From positions 62,001-126,000 of the forward strand of contig NZ_JAFVMF010000007.1 of the NCBI RefSeq assembly GCF_017377715.1: 64,000 nt of DNA, given 5' to 3'. This document shows positions 43,895 to 51,950 of this stretch, one piece after another; the first letter of the stretch is position 1, and the number at the start of each line of letters is the position of its first letter. The notes beneath the pieces are model-generated. The model saw only the letters and a list, made by a program, of their open reading frames with translations, was not told the DNA's origin and searched no databases. Origin of the DNA: Acetobacter sacchari (GTDB lineage Bacteria; Pseudomonadota; Alphaproteobacteria; Acetobacterales; Acetobacteraceae). The translations under genes were made by a program, and so were the position numbers.

Positions 43895-44246
43895 ACCCTA
43901 ACATGTGGCGCCAGCACGGAGAATGTCCCTGAGCGGTGTTGGTTGCCTCCTGAAAGGAATTGTCATGCGGACGACACCCTGATGAAATGCGCGGGCGGCC
44001 GATCTCAGGGGCGCCTTCAGGTCGGGATGGAACGCTTTTGAGAGTCAGAAGCCCGTTGCTCCGTCTCAGGAGGATGTTCGCAGCGCTTGTGAATTAAGCG
44101 TGGGGAGCTGTCGGAAAATCAGGAGGGAGGGGCGGTAGACCGGTTACGGGCGAAAGTGCGTCGGATTTGGCGTCCTTGCCGACGGAAGACTGACGCTGTG
44201 CAGTTGAGCGTCGTAACCGAGCACGTCGTTGGGGTGATCCGCGGTC
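43895..44246. other. Intergenic region between carbonic anhydrase and regulator genes
   Basis: About 350 bases between divergent genes, so it should contain both promoters. I looked for a copy of the nadA-type palindrome (ACTCA...TGAGT) and did not find one. No gene with a plausible start is seen. Confidence 0.45.
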
Positions 44247-45215
44247 ATGAGGGAAGGGACACGGATCGTCCTCGTAGCCGTGCCCATCGCTCTCAAGGGC
44301 GACGTTCCTTATGTAATGACTGGAAGCGACGGGTTTATGCCCAGTGTGGAGTTGCGTCACGGCTCCGTTCCAGAGGCGCTTCGCGACATGATGGCGCGCC
44401 GTCGCAGTTCAGGAGTGGTGCGTGCGGAGCAGTTAGCGCTGGAGGAGAGCTCGGACGGACGCTCCCCAGCCAGAAGCCTGTATGTAGTGACGACCACGAT
44501 AGAGGGCGACGCAGCCAACTGGTCCCCTTGTTATCATTACCTGCCGTGGGAAGATCGGCGGTCGCAGGGTGATCAGGCGCGAGAGCGCGGAAACGAGCCA
44601 GGTCAGAAATGGGTGAATCCTGAAATTCTGGCGGCGATGCTGATGGAGACGATCGATACGACGTCTTATTCGGTGGGGCAGCTTTATCGACGCCGGATCA
44701 ACGCCCTGTTCGGGACCGGCGGATGGCCATGGCGACCCGAACTGGCGTACGAACGTTTCATGGCGCTGAGGGAGGCGGTGGTCGAAGGTCGCCTCGACGA
44801 AGACGCCTTGCATACGTTGGGCGTGGGTGAGTTGGGCGATCGGGAGCGACATCTCGCGCGGGCGCTTGGCGTGGTGCGTAATGCCTTTCGCTCGTTATCG
44901 GTTCCGACCGAGTTGATGCCGCGCCGTTTCACCTTGCGGCAGTTGCAGGCCGGCGTGGAAGGCGTGATGGGCGAGCATCGCGATAGCCAGATGTTTCGGC
45001 GCGAGATCACACGGGCAAAGCTTGTGGCGGCTGCGGGCGGGTTGGTTTCTGATGCGCTTGGTCGTCCATCGCGTTTGTTCCGATTTAGAATTGAAATGGA
45101 AACGCTGCGTGAACTGCAGACGATGACACTCACCCCTCCGGTGGTGATCGAGCAACTGCAGTCTGAGACGTTGGATGCGGTGTTTGCTCCTCAGGACGAA
45201 GCCGGGGGGGCATGA
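44247..45215 (+). CDS. Second NrtR/NadQ-like regulator, next to nadB-like gene
   Basis: A 322-residue paralogue of the regulator beside nadA. The N-terminal part is a strongly degraded Nudix domain (VLVAVPIALKGDVPYVMTG, LYVVTTTIEGDA) with no Nudix box at all. The C-terminal winged helix is well kept: ELMPRRFTLRQLQAGVEGVMG, QMFRREITRAKLVAAAG, LGRPSRLFRFRIE, aligning with the equivalent text in the other copy. It is 169 bases upstream of the NadB-like start, with a leader ORF between, and is probably cotranscribed with it. Loss of the Nudix box implies a sensing role. The start has no strong ribosome binding site. Confidence 0.78.
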   Translation: MREGTRIVLVAVPIALKGDVPYVMTGSDGFMPSVELRHGSVPEALRDMMARRRSSGVVRAEQLALEESSDGRSPARSLYVVTTTIEGDAANWSPCYHYLPWEDRRSQGDQARERGNEPGQKWVNPEILAAMLMETIDTTSYSVGQLYRRRINALFGTGGWPWRPELAYERFMALREAVVEGRLDEDALHTLGVGELGDRERHLARALGVVRNAFRSLSVPTELMPRRFTLRQLQAGVEGVMGEHRDSQMFRREITRAKLVAAAGGLVSDALGRPSRLFRFRIEMETLRELQTMTLTPPVVIEQLQSETLDAVFAPQDEAGGA

Positions 45216-45319
45216 GAAGGTTCAACGCGAAAACGTGAAGCGTCGGTAACCAGATGATCACGCTTGTCGGATAACCCTGTCGAGGGGTCGAAGGCCTCTG
45301 GTTATAGAGGGAGCACGAC

Positions 45320-45388
45320 ATGACAGGCGTTTCTTGTTGCGTTCTTTGGTTGGAATGTCTGGCGAGCCAAAGTGCGGCTATTCGATGA
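45320..45388 (+). CDS. Cysteine-rich 22-residue leader ORF coupled to nadB-like gene
   Basis: A short frame starting at ATG 45320 after a strong site, GAGGGAGC, with eight-base spacing. It encodes MTGVSCCVLWLECLASQSAA and two more residues, including three Cys and two close aromatic/hydrophobic stretches. Its TGA overlaps the ATG at 45385 where the NadB-like protein is best started. That start has no ribosome binding site of its own, so translation of nadB probably depends on termination here. Upstream, ATAACC (45271) and GGTTAT (45300) can pair. It is too short to be certain. Confidence 0.45.
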   Translation: MTGVSCCVLWLECLASQSAAIR

Positions 45389-46905
45389 TGTACTCCCTGG
45401 ACACGCACGCGTTGAGGGGGCAGCCTGTGATCGTGGGCGCAGGAGTGGCGGGGCTGCTCACGGCGTTGCGTCTCGGCGACAGACCGTGCGTCATTGTCTC
45501 GGCTGCCGAGAAGCCAGGCGCGGGCATGCTCGCCTCCGGCGTTGGAAAGGCTTTGGGGCGCGATGAAACGATTGCGGATCGTGCCGCGAAGACGCTCATC
45601 AGTGGCGCGGGATTGGCGTCTCCGGAAGTCGTTCAGCGAATTACGAACGCAATGCCGCATGCGTTTGAGAGTCTGGCGCGCGTCGGCGTGGCGCTGGACA
45701 CTCATGATTCGGGCGCCGCACTTCATGCAGCGTTGCTGGCGAAGCTTCGTGATCGTCCAAACGTGACCATCGTGGCGCCGGCCATGCTCAGGCGGCTTAC
45801 AATTATCGACGGACACGTCAGGGGGGTGAGCCTTGACGTTGGCGAGAGATTACTTGCGATAGACACGAACATTGTCATTCTTGCGTGTGGCGGCGCCTGC
45901 GGTCTCTTTCCCGACGCCCTGACGCAGGGCTCCGGGATTGGGGCGGGCATGGCGGTCGCTGCGCGCGCAGGGGTGGATTTTTCAGATCTGGAGCTGATTT
46001 ATTTTCATCCGTTGACGCTCGACGAGGGCGACGCGTGGTCGACCGGAGTCTACGCGCCTGTTGAGTTCTGCAATTATGGCGTGCTGTTTGACGACGCCGG
46101 GTGCAGGCTGAATGTCGATCAACTCGATCCGGGGTTGCTTGCGCGGGATATCGCCGTGCGGCGGGCTCAGGGGCGTACAGTTTTTTTCGACATAACGAGA
46201 ATTTTGGCCACTGACGGTCCCAAGCGCGATCCTGCGTTGAACGCGATGGTCCAACGATGCCTCGCACGGGGCTTCGACCCAAAGAAGCAGGCGTTGCCGG
46301 TTCGTCCGGCGGCTGCATTCCAGATCGGTGGGGTTAAGGTAGATACCGCGGGGCGCTCCTCCATTCCTGGGCTTTGGGCGTGTGGAGAGATTGCATGCAC
46401 CGGGTTCCATGGCGCGTCGATCAGTGCGGGTAACCCCCTGCTGGAGGCCGTGGTTTGCAGCGGGTTTGTAGTGGAGAGCGTCCTAAGCGCGCCGTCCTCT
46501 CCATTATGCGACGTATCCGGCGTACGCCCGGACCGCGCGCCGTTGCACCGACAATTGTCAGCGGTGCGAAAGGCGTTCCGAAACGCGCTCGGTCCGATAA
46601 GAAACCGTGCTGGAGTGCTACGTGAACTGGATGCGCTCGCTCGTTGTTCCGGCTATGACGATGCGGCGCTGATGGGCTGTCTGACGATGATTTCGGCGTT
46701 GATGCGTCAGGAGAGTCGTGGCGCACATTATCGGAGCGATTTTCAGCAAAGAGACGCTGTTGCGCGCCACAGCGTTCTCACGGAAGCGGATATGCGCTCA
46801 ATCGTAAGGACTATCGGGCGCAATCATTTTGGCCCGACGTCCGGGGACGCGCAGATGTTGGGCGGAGTTCTTGCAAGGGACGTCGATTTCGCCTCGCGTT
46901 TATAA
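45385..46905 (+). CDS. nadB: L-aspartate oxidase-like flavoprotein (NadB family, altered active site)
   Basis: A 506-residue FAD enzyme of the NadB/succinate dehydrogenase flavoprotein family. FAD binding is by VIVGAGVAGLLTALRL; conserved segments include GSGIGAGMAVAARAGVDFSDLELIYFHPLTL, LLARDIAVRRAQG, GRSSIPGLWACGEIACTGFHGA (each quoted in part) and a C-terminal helical domain. NadB oxidises L-aspartate to iminoaspartate for NadA. Two positions known to be catalytic in E. coli NadB differ: the His of the AAHYTCGG motif is Phe here (AAFQIGG), and the Arg of HGANRxASNSLLE is absent (HGASISAGNPLLE). It may have changed substrate or mechanism. Context with an NrtR/NadQ-like gene still points to NAD synthesis. 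Its stop overlaps the convergent FAD-oxidase gene by six bases. Confidence 0.78.
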   Translation: MMYSLDTHALRGQPVIVGAGVAGLLTALRLGDRPCVIVSAAEKPGAGMLASGVGKALGRDETIADRAAKTLISGAGLASPEVVQRITNAMPHAFESLARVGVALDTHDSGAALHAALLAKLRDRPNVTIVAPAMLRRLTIIDGHVRGVSLDVGERLLAIDTNIVILACGGACGLFPDALTQGSGIGAGMAVAARAGVDFSDLELIYFHPLTLDEGDAWSTGVYAPVEFCNYGVLFDDAGCRLNVDQLDPGLLARDIAVRRAQGRTVFFDITRILATDGPKRDPALNAMVQRCLARGFDPKKQALPVRPAAAFQIGGVKVDTAGRSSIPGLWACGEIACTGFHGASISAGNPLLEAVVCSGFVVESVLSAPSSPLCDVSGVRPDRAPLHRQLSAVRKAFRNALGPIRNRAGVLRELDALARCSGYDDAALMGCLTMISALMRQESRGAHYRSDFQQRDAVARHSVLTEADMRSIVRTIGRNHFGPTSGDAQMLGGVLARDVDFASRL

Positions 46906-48342
46906 ATTGAGTGGCGCCTCGTGGCCATAAACCCTTCCAGGTGGCAGAAGTTTTCCGGGGTTGAGAATTCCATCGGGGTCGAGGGTGTGTTTCAGCGCCC
47001 GCATCAGGCTAAGGGCGCCGTCTCCGTGTTCGGCTTCCAGAAATTCCTGTTTGCCCAGACCCACGCCGTGTTCGCCGCTGCATGAACCGCCAAGGCTTTG
47101 CGCACGTCCAACGATAAGGCGGTCGAGTTCGAGGATCCGACGGCGTCCCTCATCACTGTTTTCTGCGATCAACAATGCGTGGAAATTCCCGTCTCCGACA
47201 TGTCCGAGAAGCGCCGCCTGCAAGCCTGACGCGTCGATGTCCTTGCGGACGCCTGCGATGAGAACGCCGAGTTTCGAAATCGGTACGATGCAGTCTGTAG
47301 AAATCACCAATGCTCCCGGAGCGAGCGATTTCGCCGCCCAGAATGCGTTATGCCGCGCCTTCCATAGGCGTGACCGCTCTTCGGCCGTATCGGCCCATGT
47401 GAAGCCTGACGCGTTGTTGTCGAGCGCGATGGCTTCCGTCGTTTGCACCTGTTCACGCACGGCTTCCGGGGCTCCGGCGAATTCGAAGAAGAGTGTTGGT
47501 AAAGGCTTCAGGTCTTCCAGTCTGGAGTAGCGGATCGAGGCGCCCATCTGGACTTCGTCCAGCAATTCCACGCGGCTGATCGGCAAACCGATCTGCACGA
47601 GTTGCATCGTCGTGGCTACGGCGTCGTTCAGATTGGGAAACTGACAGATCGCAGCGGATACGGTTTCGGGGAGCCCGTAGAGCCGGAGCTGTATTTCCGT
47701 GATGACGCCGAGCGTCCCCTCAGATCCGATAAACAGGGCCGTCAGATCGTAGCCCGTTGAGGATTTGCGCACCCGACCGCCGGTTCGAATCACCTCGCCT
47801 GTAGCGAGAACGACCGTAAGGCCGAGGACATTTTCCTTCATTGTGCCGTAACGTACGGCGGCCGTGCCGGATGCGCGCGTGGCGCACATGCCGCCCAACG
47901 TAGCTTCTCCGCCAGGATCGACCGGAAAAAACAGTCCCTGATCGCGGATGTTCGCGTTCAGGGACTGTCGGGTCAAGCCCGCTTGCACGCGGCAGTCGAG
48001 ATCGTCCGTGTTCACGGCGATGATCTTCGTCATCCGCGACAGGTCCAGGCTGATGGCGTGCTCTGGCGGCGTCACATGGCCTTCCAGCGAGGTCCCAGCT
48101 CCGAATGCGACGACCGGGACACGGTGCTGATGGCATACGCGCAACGTTTCCGACACGTCTTCGGTGCTTTCTGCGTAAATGACTGCTTCAGGCAGGCGGG
48201 AGATGTCCAGGGCTTCGCCATGGCTGTGTTCTTCGCGAACTGAGTGTGTCGTGCAGACCCGATCGCCGAACCGTGTCCGTAACGTCTCGATGGCGGTGCG
48301 GACACGGTGGGCTTGCGTATCTGTAGCGGCGAGAGCGGTCAT
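46900..48342 (-). CDS. FAD-linked oxidase, D-lactate/glycolate dehydrogenase type
   Basis: A 480-residue flavoprotein with an N-terminal PCMH-type FAD-binding domain (RVPVVAFGAGTSLEGHV, GLFFPVDPGGEATLGGMCATRASGTAA quoted in part, STGYDLTALFIGSEGTLGVIT) and a C-terminal FAD-oxidase domain (GHVGDGNFHALL, GGSCSGEHGVGLGKQEFL, LDPDGILNPGKLLP). This is the architecture of cytochrome-type D-lactate dehydrogenase and of GlcD. With no glcE/glcF neighbours, D-lactate dehydrogenase is the better guess. It has no signal peptide and is probably a peripheral membrane enzyme feeding quinone or cytochrome c. It converges with the NadB-like gene, overlapping by six bases. Confidence 0.9.
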   Translation of the reverse strand: MTALAATDTQAHRVRTAIETLRTRFGDRVCTTHSVREEHSHGEALDISRLPEAVIYAESTEDVSETLRVCHQHRVPVVAFGAGTSLEGHVTPPEHAISLDLSRMTKIIAVNTDDLDCRVQAGLTRQSLNANIRDQGLFFPVDPGGEATLGGMCATRASGTAAVRYGTMKENVLGLTVVLATGEVIRTGGRVRKSSTGYDLTALFIGSEGTLGVITEIQLRLYGLPETVSAAICQFPNLNDAVATTMQLVQIGLPISRVELLDEVQMGASIRYSRLEDLKPLPTLFFEFAGAPEAVREQVQTTEAIALDNNASGFTWADTAEERSRLWKARHNAFWAAKSLAPGALVISTDCIVPISKLGVLIAGVRKDIDASGLQAALLGHVGDGNFHALLIAENSDEGRRRILELDRLIVGRAQSLGGSCSGEHGVGLGKQEFLEAEHGDGALSLMRALKHTLDPDGILNPGKLLPPGRVYGHEAPLNL

Positions 48343-48853
48343 GGAGAGTTGGGTCCTGTGATCGACTGGAGGCTCTGGGCGCCGGGTAGACGCGTTGGCC
48401 GTATGTGAGCGGAAAACGCTCCTTTGGAAAAGGCCGCGTCGCGCGGCTCTGGCGTGCGCCCGCGCAGACAGAAAGATCGACTCAAGCGGCTGCCCTCTGA
48501 CGATCGCGCTGCGGTCGGTCGAAATTCAGGTCTCGGTGCAGCGCGTTCAGGTTGCGTTCGCCTTGAGAAACGGTCGGCGCGGCCAGTTCGCCCAAAGGCT
48601 CTGGCGTTACGACCAGGTTCATCTGTTTCTGAGATGCGCGTATTTCGGCGGGATCGCTTGTTGTCGCCGTAGCCCCCGACGATGCAACGCGAGGGAACGC
48701 GGGCATCAAGCGTCATGCTCACGTTGGGGCTGGAATGCGAGAGTCGGATCGCCATCAGGGCCTCAACCGAATGGGCGTCAACGGGTTCGGTGGAGCAACT
48801 CTATTGTTTCACGTTTTCTGGAGACTCTGCTTTTCTGGACGAGCGCCGCTGGA
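48343..48853. other. Intergenic region upstream of the FAD-linked oxidase
   Basis: About 510 bases between the oxidase start and the end of the RND pump gene. It should contain the oxidase promoter. One possible small minus-strand gene (48482-48706) is listed separately. No strong hairpin or repeat is apparent. Confidence 0.4.
48482..48706 (-). CDS. Possible small soluble protein
   Basis: A 74-codon frame on the same strand as the FAD-linked oxidase, ending 139 bases before it. The central part (QKQMNLVVTPEPLGELAAP and NLNALHRDLNFDRPQRDRQR) looks protein-like and its codon use resembles neighbouring genes, but no clear ribosome binding site precedes the ATG and I recognise no family. Internal Met codons offer a shorter start. 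Treat as a hypothesis. Confidence 0.3.
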   Translation of the reverse strand: MPAFPRVASSGATATTSDPAEIRASQKQMNLVVTPEPLGELAAPTVSQGERNLNALHRDLNFDRPQRDRQRAAA

Positions 48854-51800
48854 TCAGGCTCGACCCCGCATGACGCGGGCGTAGAGAGACGGCAGCACCA
48901 GAAGGGTCAGCAGCGTGGAGGACACGAGGCCGCCGATCACGACCGTCGCCAGCGGCCGTTCGACCTCCGCCCCTGCGCTTGTCGAAAACGCCATCGGGAA
49001 GAAGCCGAGGCTTGCGACCAGCGCCGTCGCCATGACCGGGCGAAACCGCTCCTCGGCCGCTCGGAACGCTGCCTGTGCGGCGTCCAGCGCCAGTTCTCTC
49101 CGTAACGTGCCGATGGCGGATAGCAGCACGACGCCGTTCAGGATCGCCACGCCGAACAGGGCGATAAAGCCGATGCCCGCAGAAATGCTGAAGGGAATTT
49201 CCCTGATCCATAGAAGGAAAATCCCGCCGGTGGCCGCTATCGGCAGGTTGAGGAACACCAGCAGGGCGGCGCGCGCCGAGCCAAGGGCGGCGACCAGAAG
49301 GACGTATATCAGCGCAAGCGCGATCGGCACGACGATCTCCAGCCTGCGCATCGCGGATTGCAGGTTGCGGAATTGCCCGGCCCACTCCATGCGATATCCG
49401 GGGGGCAGAAACACTGCCTTGCTCACCCGCGCCTGCGCTTCGGCCACGAAAGAGCCAAGGTCGCGGCCGCGCACGTTGGCCTGCACGATGATACGGCGGC
49501 GGATGCCGTCACGGCTGATGCGAGGTGGCCCGTCCTGCACGGAGATATGCGTCACGGAGGAGAGGGGCGTGGAGGCCCGTCCGTCGGCGCGTCGTACGCG
49601 CAGCAGCCCAATCTGGTCGACCGATGCCGTATCGGAAGCGGCGAAGCGAATCTGGGTCGGAATGATGGCGTCGCCCACGATGACTGGCCGGGCGACGAGG
49701 CCGCCGACTGCCGAGATCGTATCGAGGATGTCGGACGCGGTCACATCCAGCCGTGCGGCGCGGTCGCGATCGATGTCGATATGCACGAAGGGTACGGTTC
49801 CATCGTCCTGCGGCGCCACGTCGGCGGCGCCGGGAATCGTCGCCATAGTCGCCGCGACCTGCCGGGCGAGGCGTGAGAGAACGCTCAGATCGTCGCCGTA
49901 GATCGATACGGCGATCTGGCTTCGCACGCCGGACAGCAGGTCGTCCATGCGCATTTCGATCGGCTGGCTCCAGTTCTGCAGCGTATCTGGCAATTCGTCA
50001 TGGAGCCTGCGGCTCATCGCGTCGACCAGCCCCTGCTGAGTGCGGGCCGTCGTCCACTGCGACGGGTCTTTCAGGAAGATGAAGCTGTCCGTTTCGTTCA
50101 CGCCCATCGGGTCGGTGGGAATGGCGGAAGAGCCGGTCGTGCTGATTACTGATGTGACTTCGGGAAAGGAGCGGAGAATCCGTTCCTGCTGCGTCACGCC
50201 CGCCAGCACGGTGGGGAGCGATGCGCTGGGCAGGCGCGTCGTTGTGACGGTCAGGGCGCCTTCCTCCAGCGTTGGAATGAACTCGCCGCCCAGCCGGGTG
50301 GCGAGAAACACGGAGAGCAGAAAAACGCCGATGGCGGAGCCGAACATGGTTTTTGGGTGGACTTCTCCCCACGCGACCACAGGGCCGTAGCCCCGACGCA
50401 GAATCGCGACCAGCTTCGTGTCGCCTGCGTTCTCGTTCATTCCTTCGTCGGCGGCGTGTATCGGGCTGCGCCGCAGGGCGAGCGACGCGATGGCAGGGAT
50501 GAACACGACGCACCACAGGAGCGAGGCGAGCAGAGCCATGATCACGGTCTGGGCCATCGGGCGGAACATCTTGCCTTCGACGCCCTGCAGCGTGAGCACC
50601 GGCAGGTAGACCATGACGATCACGAGAATTGCGAAGCTGACAGGACGTATCACCTGCGCAAGCGAACTGACCACCAGCGTTGGCAACGCCACGTCACGTT
50701 CGCGCGCCCTGCGTGAAAGAACGTGTTCGACGACGACCAGAGAACTGTCGACAATCATGCCGAAATCGATCGCGCCGAGGCTGAGCAGGTTGGCCGACAC
50801 GCCGAACAGCCGCATGCCGGCCATGGCGCAGATCAGCGCGAACGGGATGCTGGAGGCGATCACCAGAGAGGCGCGCCAGTCGCCGATCACCACGATCAGC
50901 ACAACGATCACCAGCGCCGCGCCCAGCGCGAGGTTCTCCTTTACGGTCGCGATGGTTTTTTCCGTCAGTCCGTCGCGTGCGTAGTACGGCGCGATGCGCA
51001 CGCCCGGCGGCAGACTGCGCTGGATCGCGGGAAGCCGCCGTCGGATTTCGTCCAGCGTGGCGTTCGAACTCGCGCCCTGCTGCATCATCACGACGCCCAC
51101 GACAGCTTCACCCATGCCGTCATGCGTCACCGCGCCCAGCCGGGTGCGGGGCGCGCGCGAGATCTGTCCAAGGTCGCGCAGGCGGATGACCGTCCCGTCC
51201 GGGGTGACGCGCGCCGGTATGGCGCCAAAATCCGCAAGGTCGCGGATCAGGCCGCGTCCCACGACAATCTGCTGTTCAGCGTGGCGCTCGATCCAGCCTC
51301 CGCCGCTGGCGGCGTTATTGGCCTCGACCGCGCGAAAGACGTCGCTGACGGAGACGCCATACGCGACGAGCCGTGCGTCGCTCAGGCTGACTTGCCAGGT
51401 TTCCTCCCCGCCGCCGTTGATGTTGACGTCCGCGACGCCCGGAATCAGTCGAAACTGCGGCGCGATCGTCCAGGCGGCGAAGCGGTTCAGCTCCATCAGG
51501 GAGCGATCCTTACCCTCCACGCGGAACTGCATGATCTCGCCCATGCCAGTCGAGCGGGGCCCCATGTTGATGGACAGGTTTGGAACGGTAAGGGAGCCGC
51601 GCAGTTGTCCGATCCGCTCGCTCACCCGCGTTCGATCGAGATCTATGTCGGTGCTGTCGGCGAACTGCACATAGACGACGGATACGCCCGAACGTGAAAT
51701 TGAGCGCAGGTCCACGAGGTCCGGCAGGCCGGTCATCGCGCTTTCGACCGGGAAGGTGATGAGTTTTTCGACTTCCTCCGTGGCGAGGCCGGGCGCTACG

Positions 51801-51946
51801 ACCGACACCAGAACCTGCCGCGGGGAAATATCAGGGACAGGCTCTACAGGCAGCCCGGCAAGCGAGGCGACGCCGACGGCGATGATCGCGGCCAGGACGC
51901 CGAACAGCAGAAACCTGCTTTTCTGAAGGGCGTAGAGGAGGCGCAT
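48854..51946 (-). CDS. HME-RND heavy-metal efflux pump (CusA/CzcA family)
   Basis: A 1030-residue inner-membrane RND transporter with twelve helices. The start LLYALQKSRFLLFGVLAAIIAVGVASLAGLPVEPVPDISP is typical of CzcA/CusA (quoted in part). The HME-RND proton-relay helix 4 reads LGAIDFGMIVDSSLVVVEH, with both Asp and the Glu that mark metal pumps as opposed to drug pumps. Periplasmic porter domains contain ARTRLGAVTHDGMGEAVVGVVMM and the second-half equivalent. The metal cannot be decided; Cu/Ag or Co/Zn/Cd are the family's usual choices. The ATG at 51946 lies four bases after the adaptor gene stop. No outer membrane channel gene or regulator is in the window, so a shared TolC-type channel is likely. 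Confidence 0.93.
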   Translation of the reverse strand: MRLLYALQKSRFLLFGVLAAIIAVGVASLAGLPVEPVPDISPRQVLVSVVAPGLATEEVEKLITFPVESAMTGLPDLVDLRSISRSGVSVVYVQFADSTDIDLDRTRVSERIGQLRGSLTVPNLSINMGPRSTGMGEIMQFRVEGKDRSLMELNRFAAWTIAPQFRLIPGVADVNINGGGEETWQVSLSDARLVAYGVSVSDVFRAVEANNAASGGGWIERHAEQQIVVGRGLIRDLADFGAIPARVTPDGTVIRLRDLGQISRAPRTRLGAVTHDGMGEAVVGVVMMQQGASSNATLDEIRRRLPAIQRSLPPGVRIAPYYARDGLTEKTIATVKENLALGAALVIVVLIVVIGDWRASLVIASSIPFALICAMAGMRLFGVSANLLSLGAIDFGMIVDSSLVVVEHVLSRRARERDVALPTLVVSSLAQVIRPVSFAILVIVMVYLPVLTLQGVEGKMFRPMAQTVIMALLASLLWCVVFIPAIASLALRRSPIHAADEGMNENAGDTKLVAILRRGYGPVVAWGEVHPKTMFGSAIGVFLLSVFLATRLGGEFIPTLEEGALTVTTTRLPSASLPTVLAGVTQQERILRSFPEVTSVISTTGSSAIPTDPMGVNETDSFIFLKDPSQWTTARTQQGLVDAMSRRLHDELPDTLQNWSQPIEMRMDDLLSGVRSQIAVSIYGDDLSVLSRLARQVAATMATIPGAADVAPQDDGTVPFVHIDIDRDRAARLDVTASDILDTISAVGGLVARPVIVGDAIIPTQIRFAASDTASVDQIGLLRVRRADGRASTPLSSVTHISVQDGPPRISRDGIRRRIIVQANVRGRDLGSFVAEAQARVSKAVFLPPGYRMEWAGQFRNLQSAMRRLEIVVPIALALIYVLLVAALGSARAALLVFLNLPIAATGGIFLLWIREIPFSISAGIGFIALFGVAILNGVVLLSAIGTLRRELALDAAQAAFRAAEERFRPVMATALVASLGFFPMAFSTSAGAEVERPLATVVIGGLVSSTLLTLLVLPSLYARVMRGRA

Positions 51947-51950
51947 CGCG

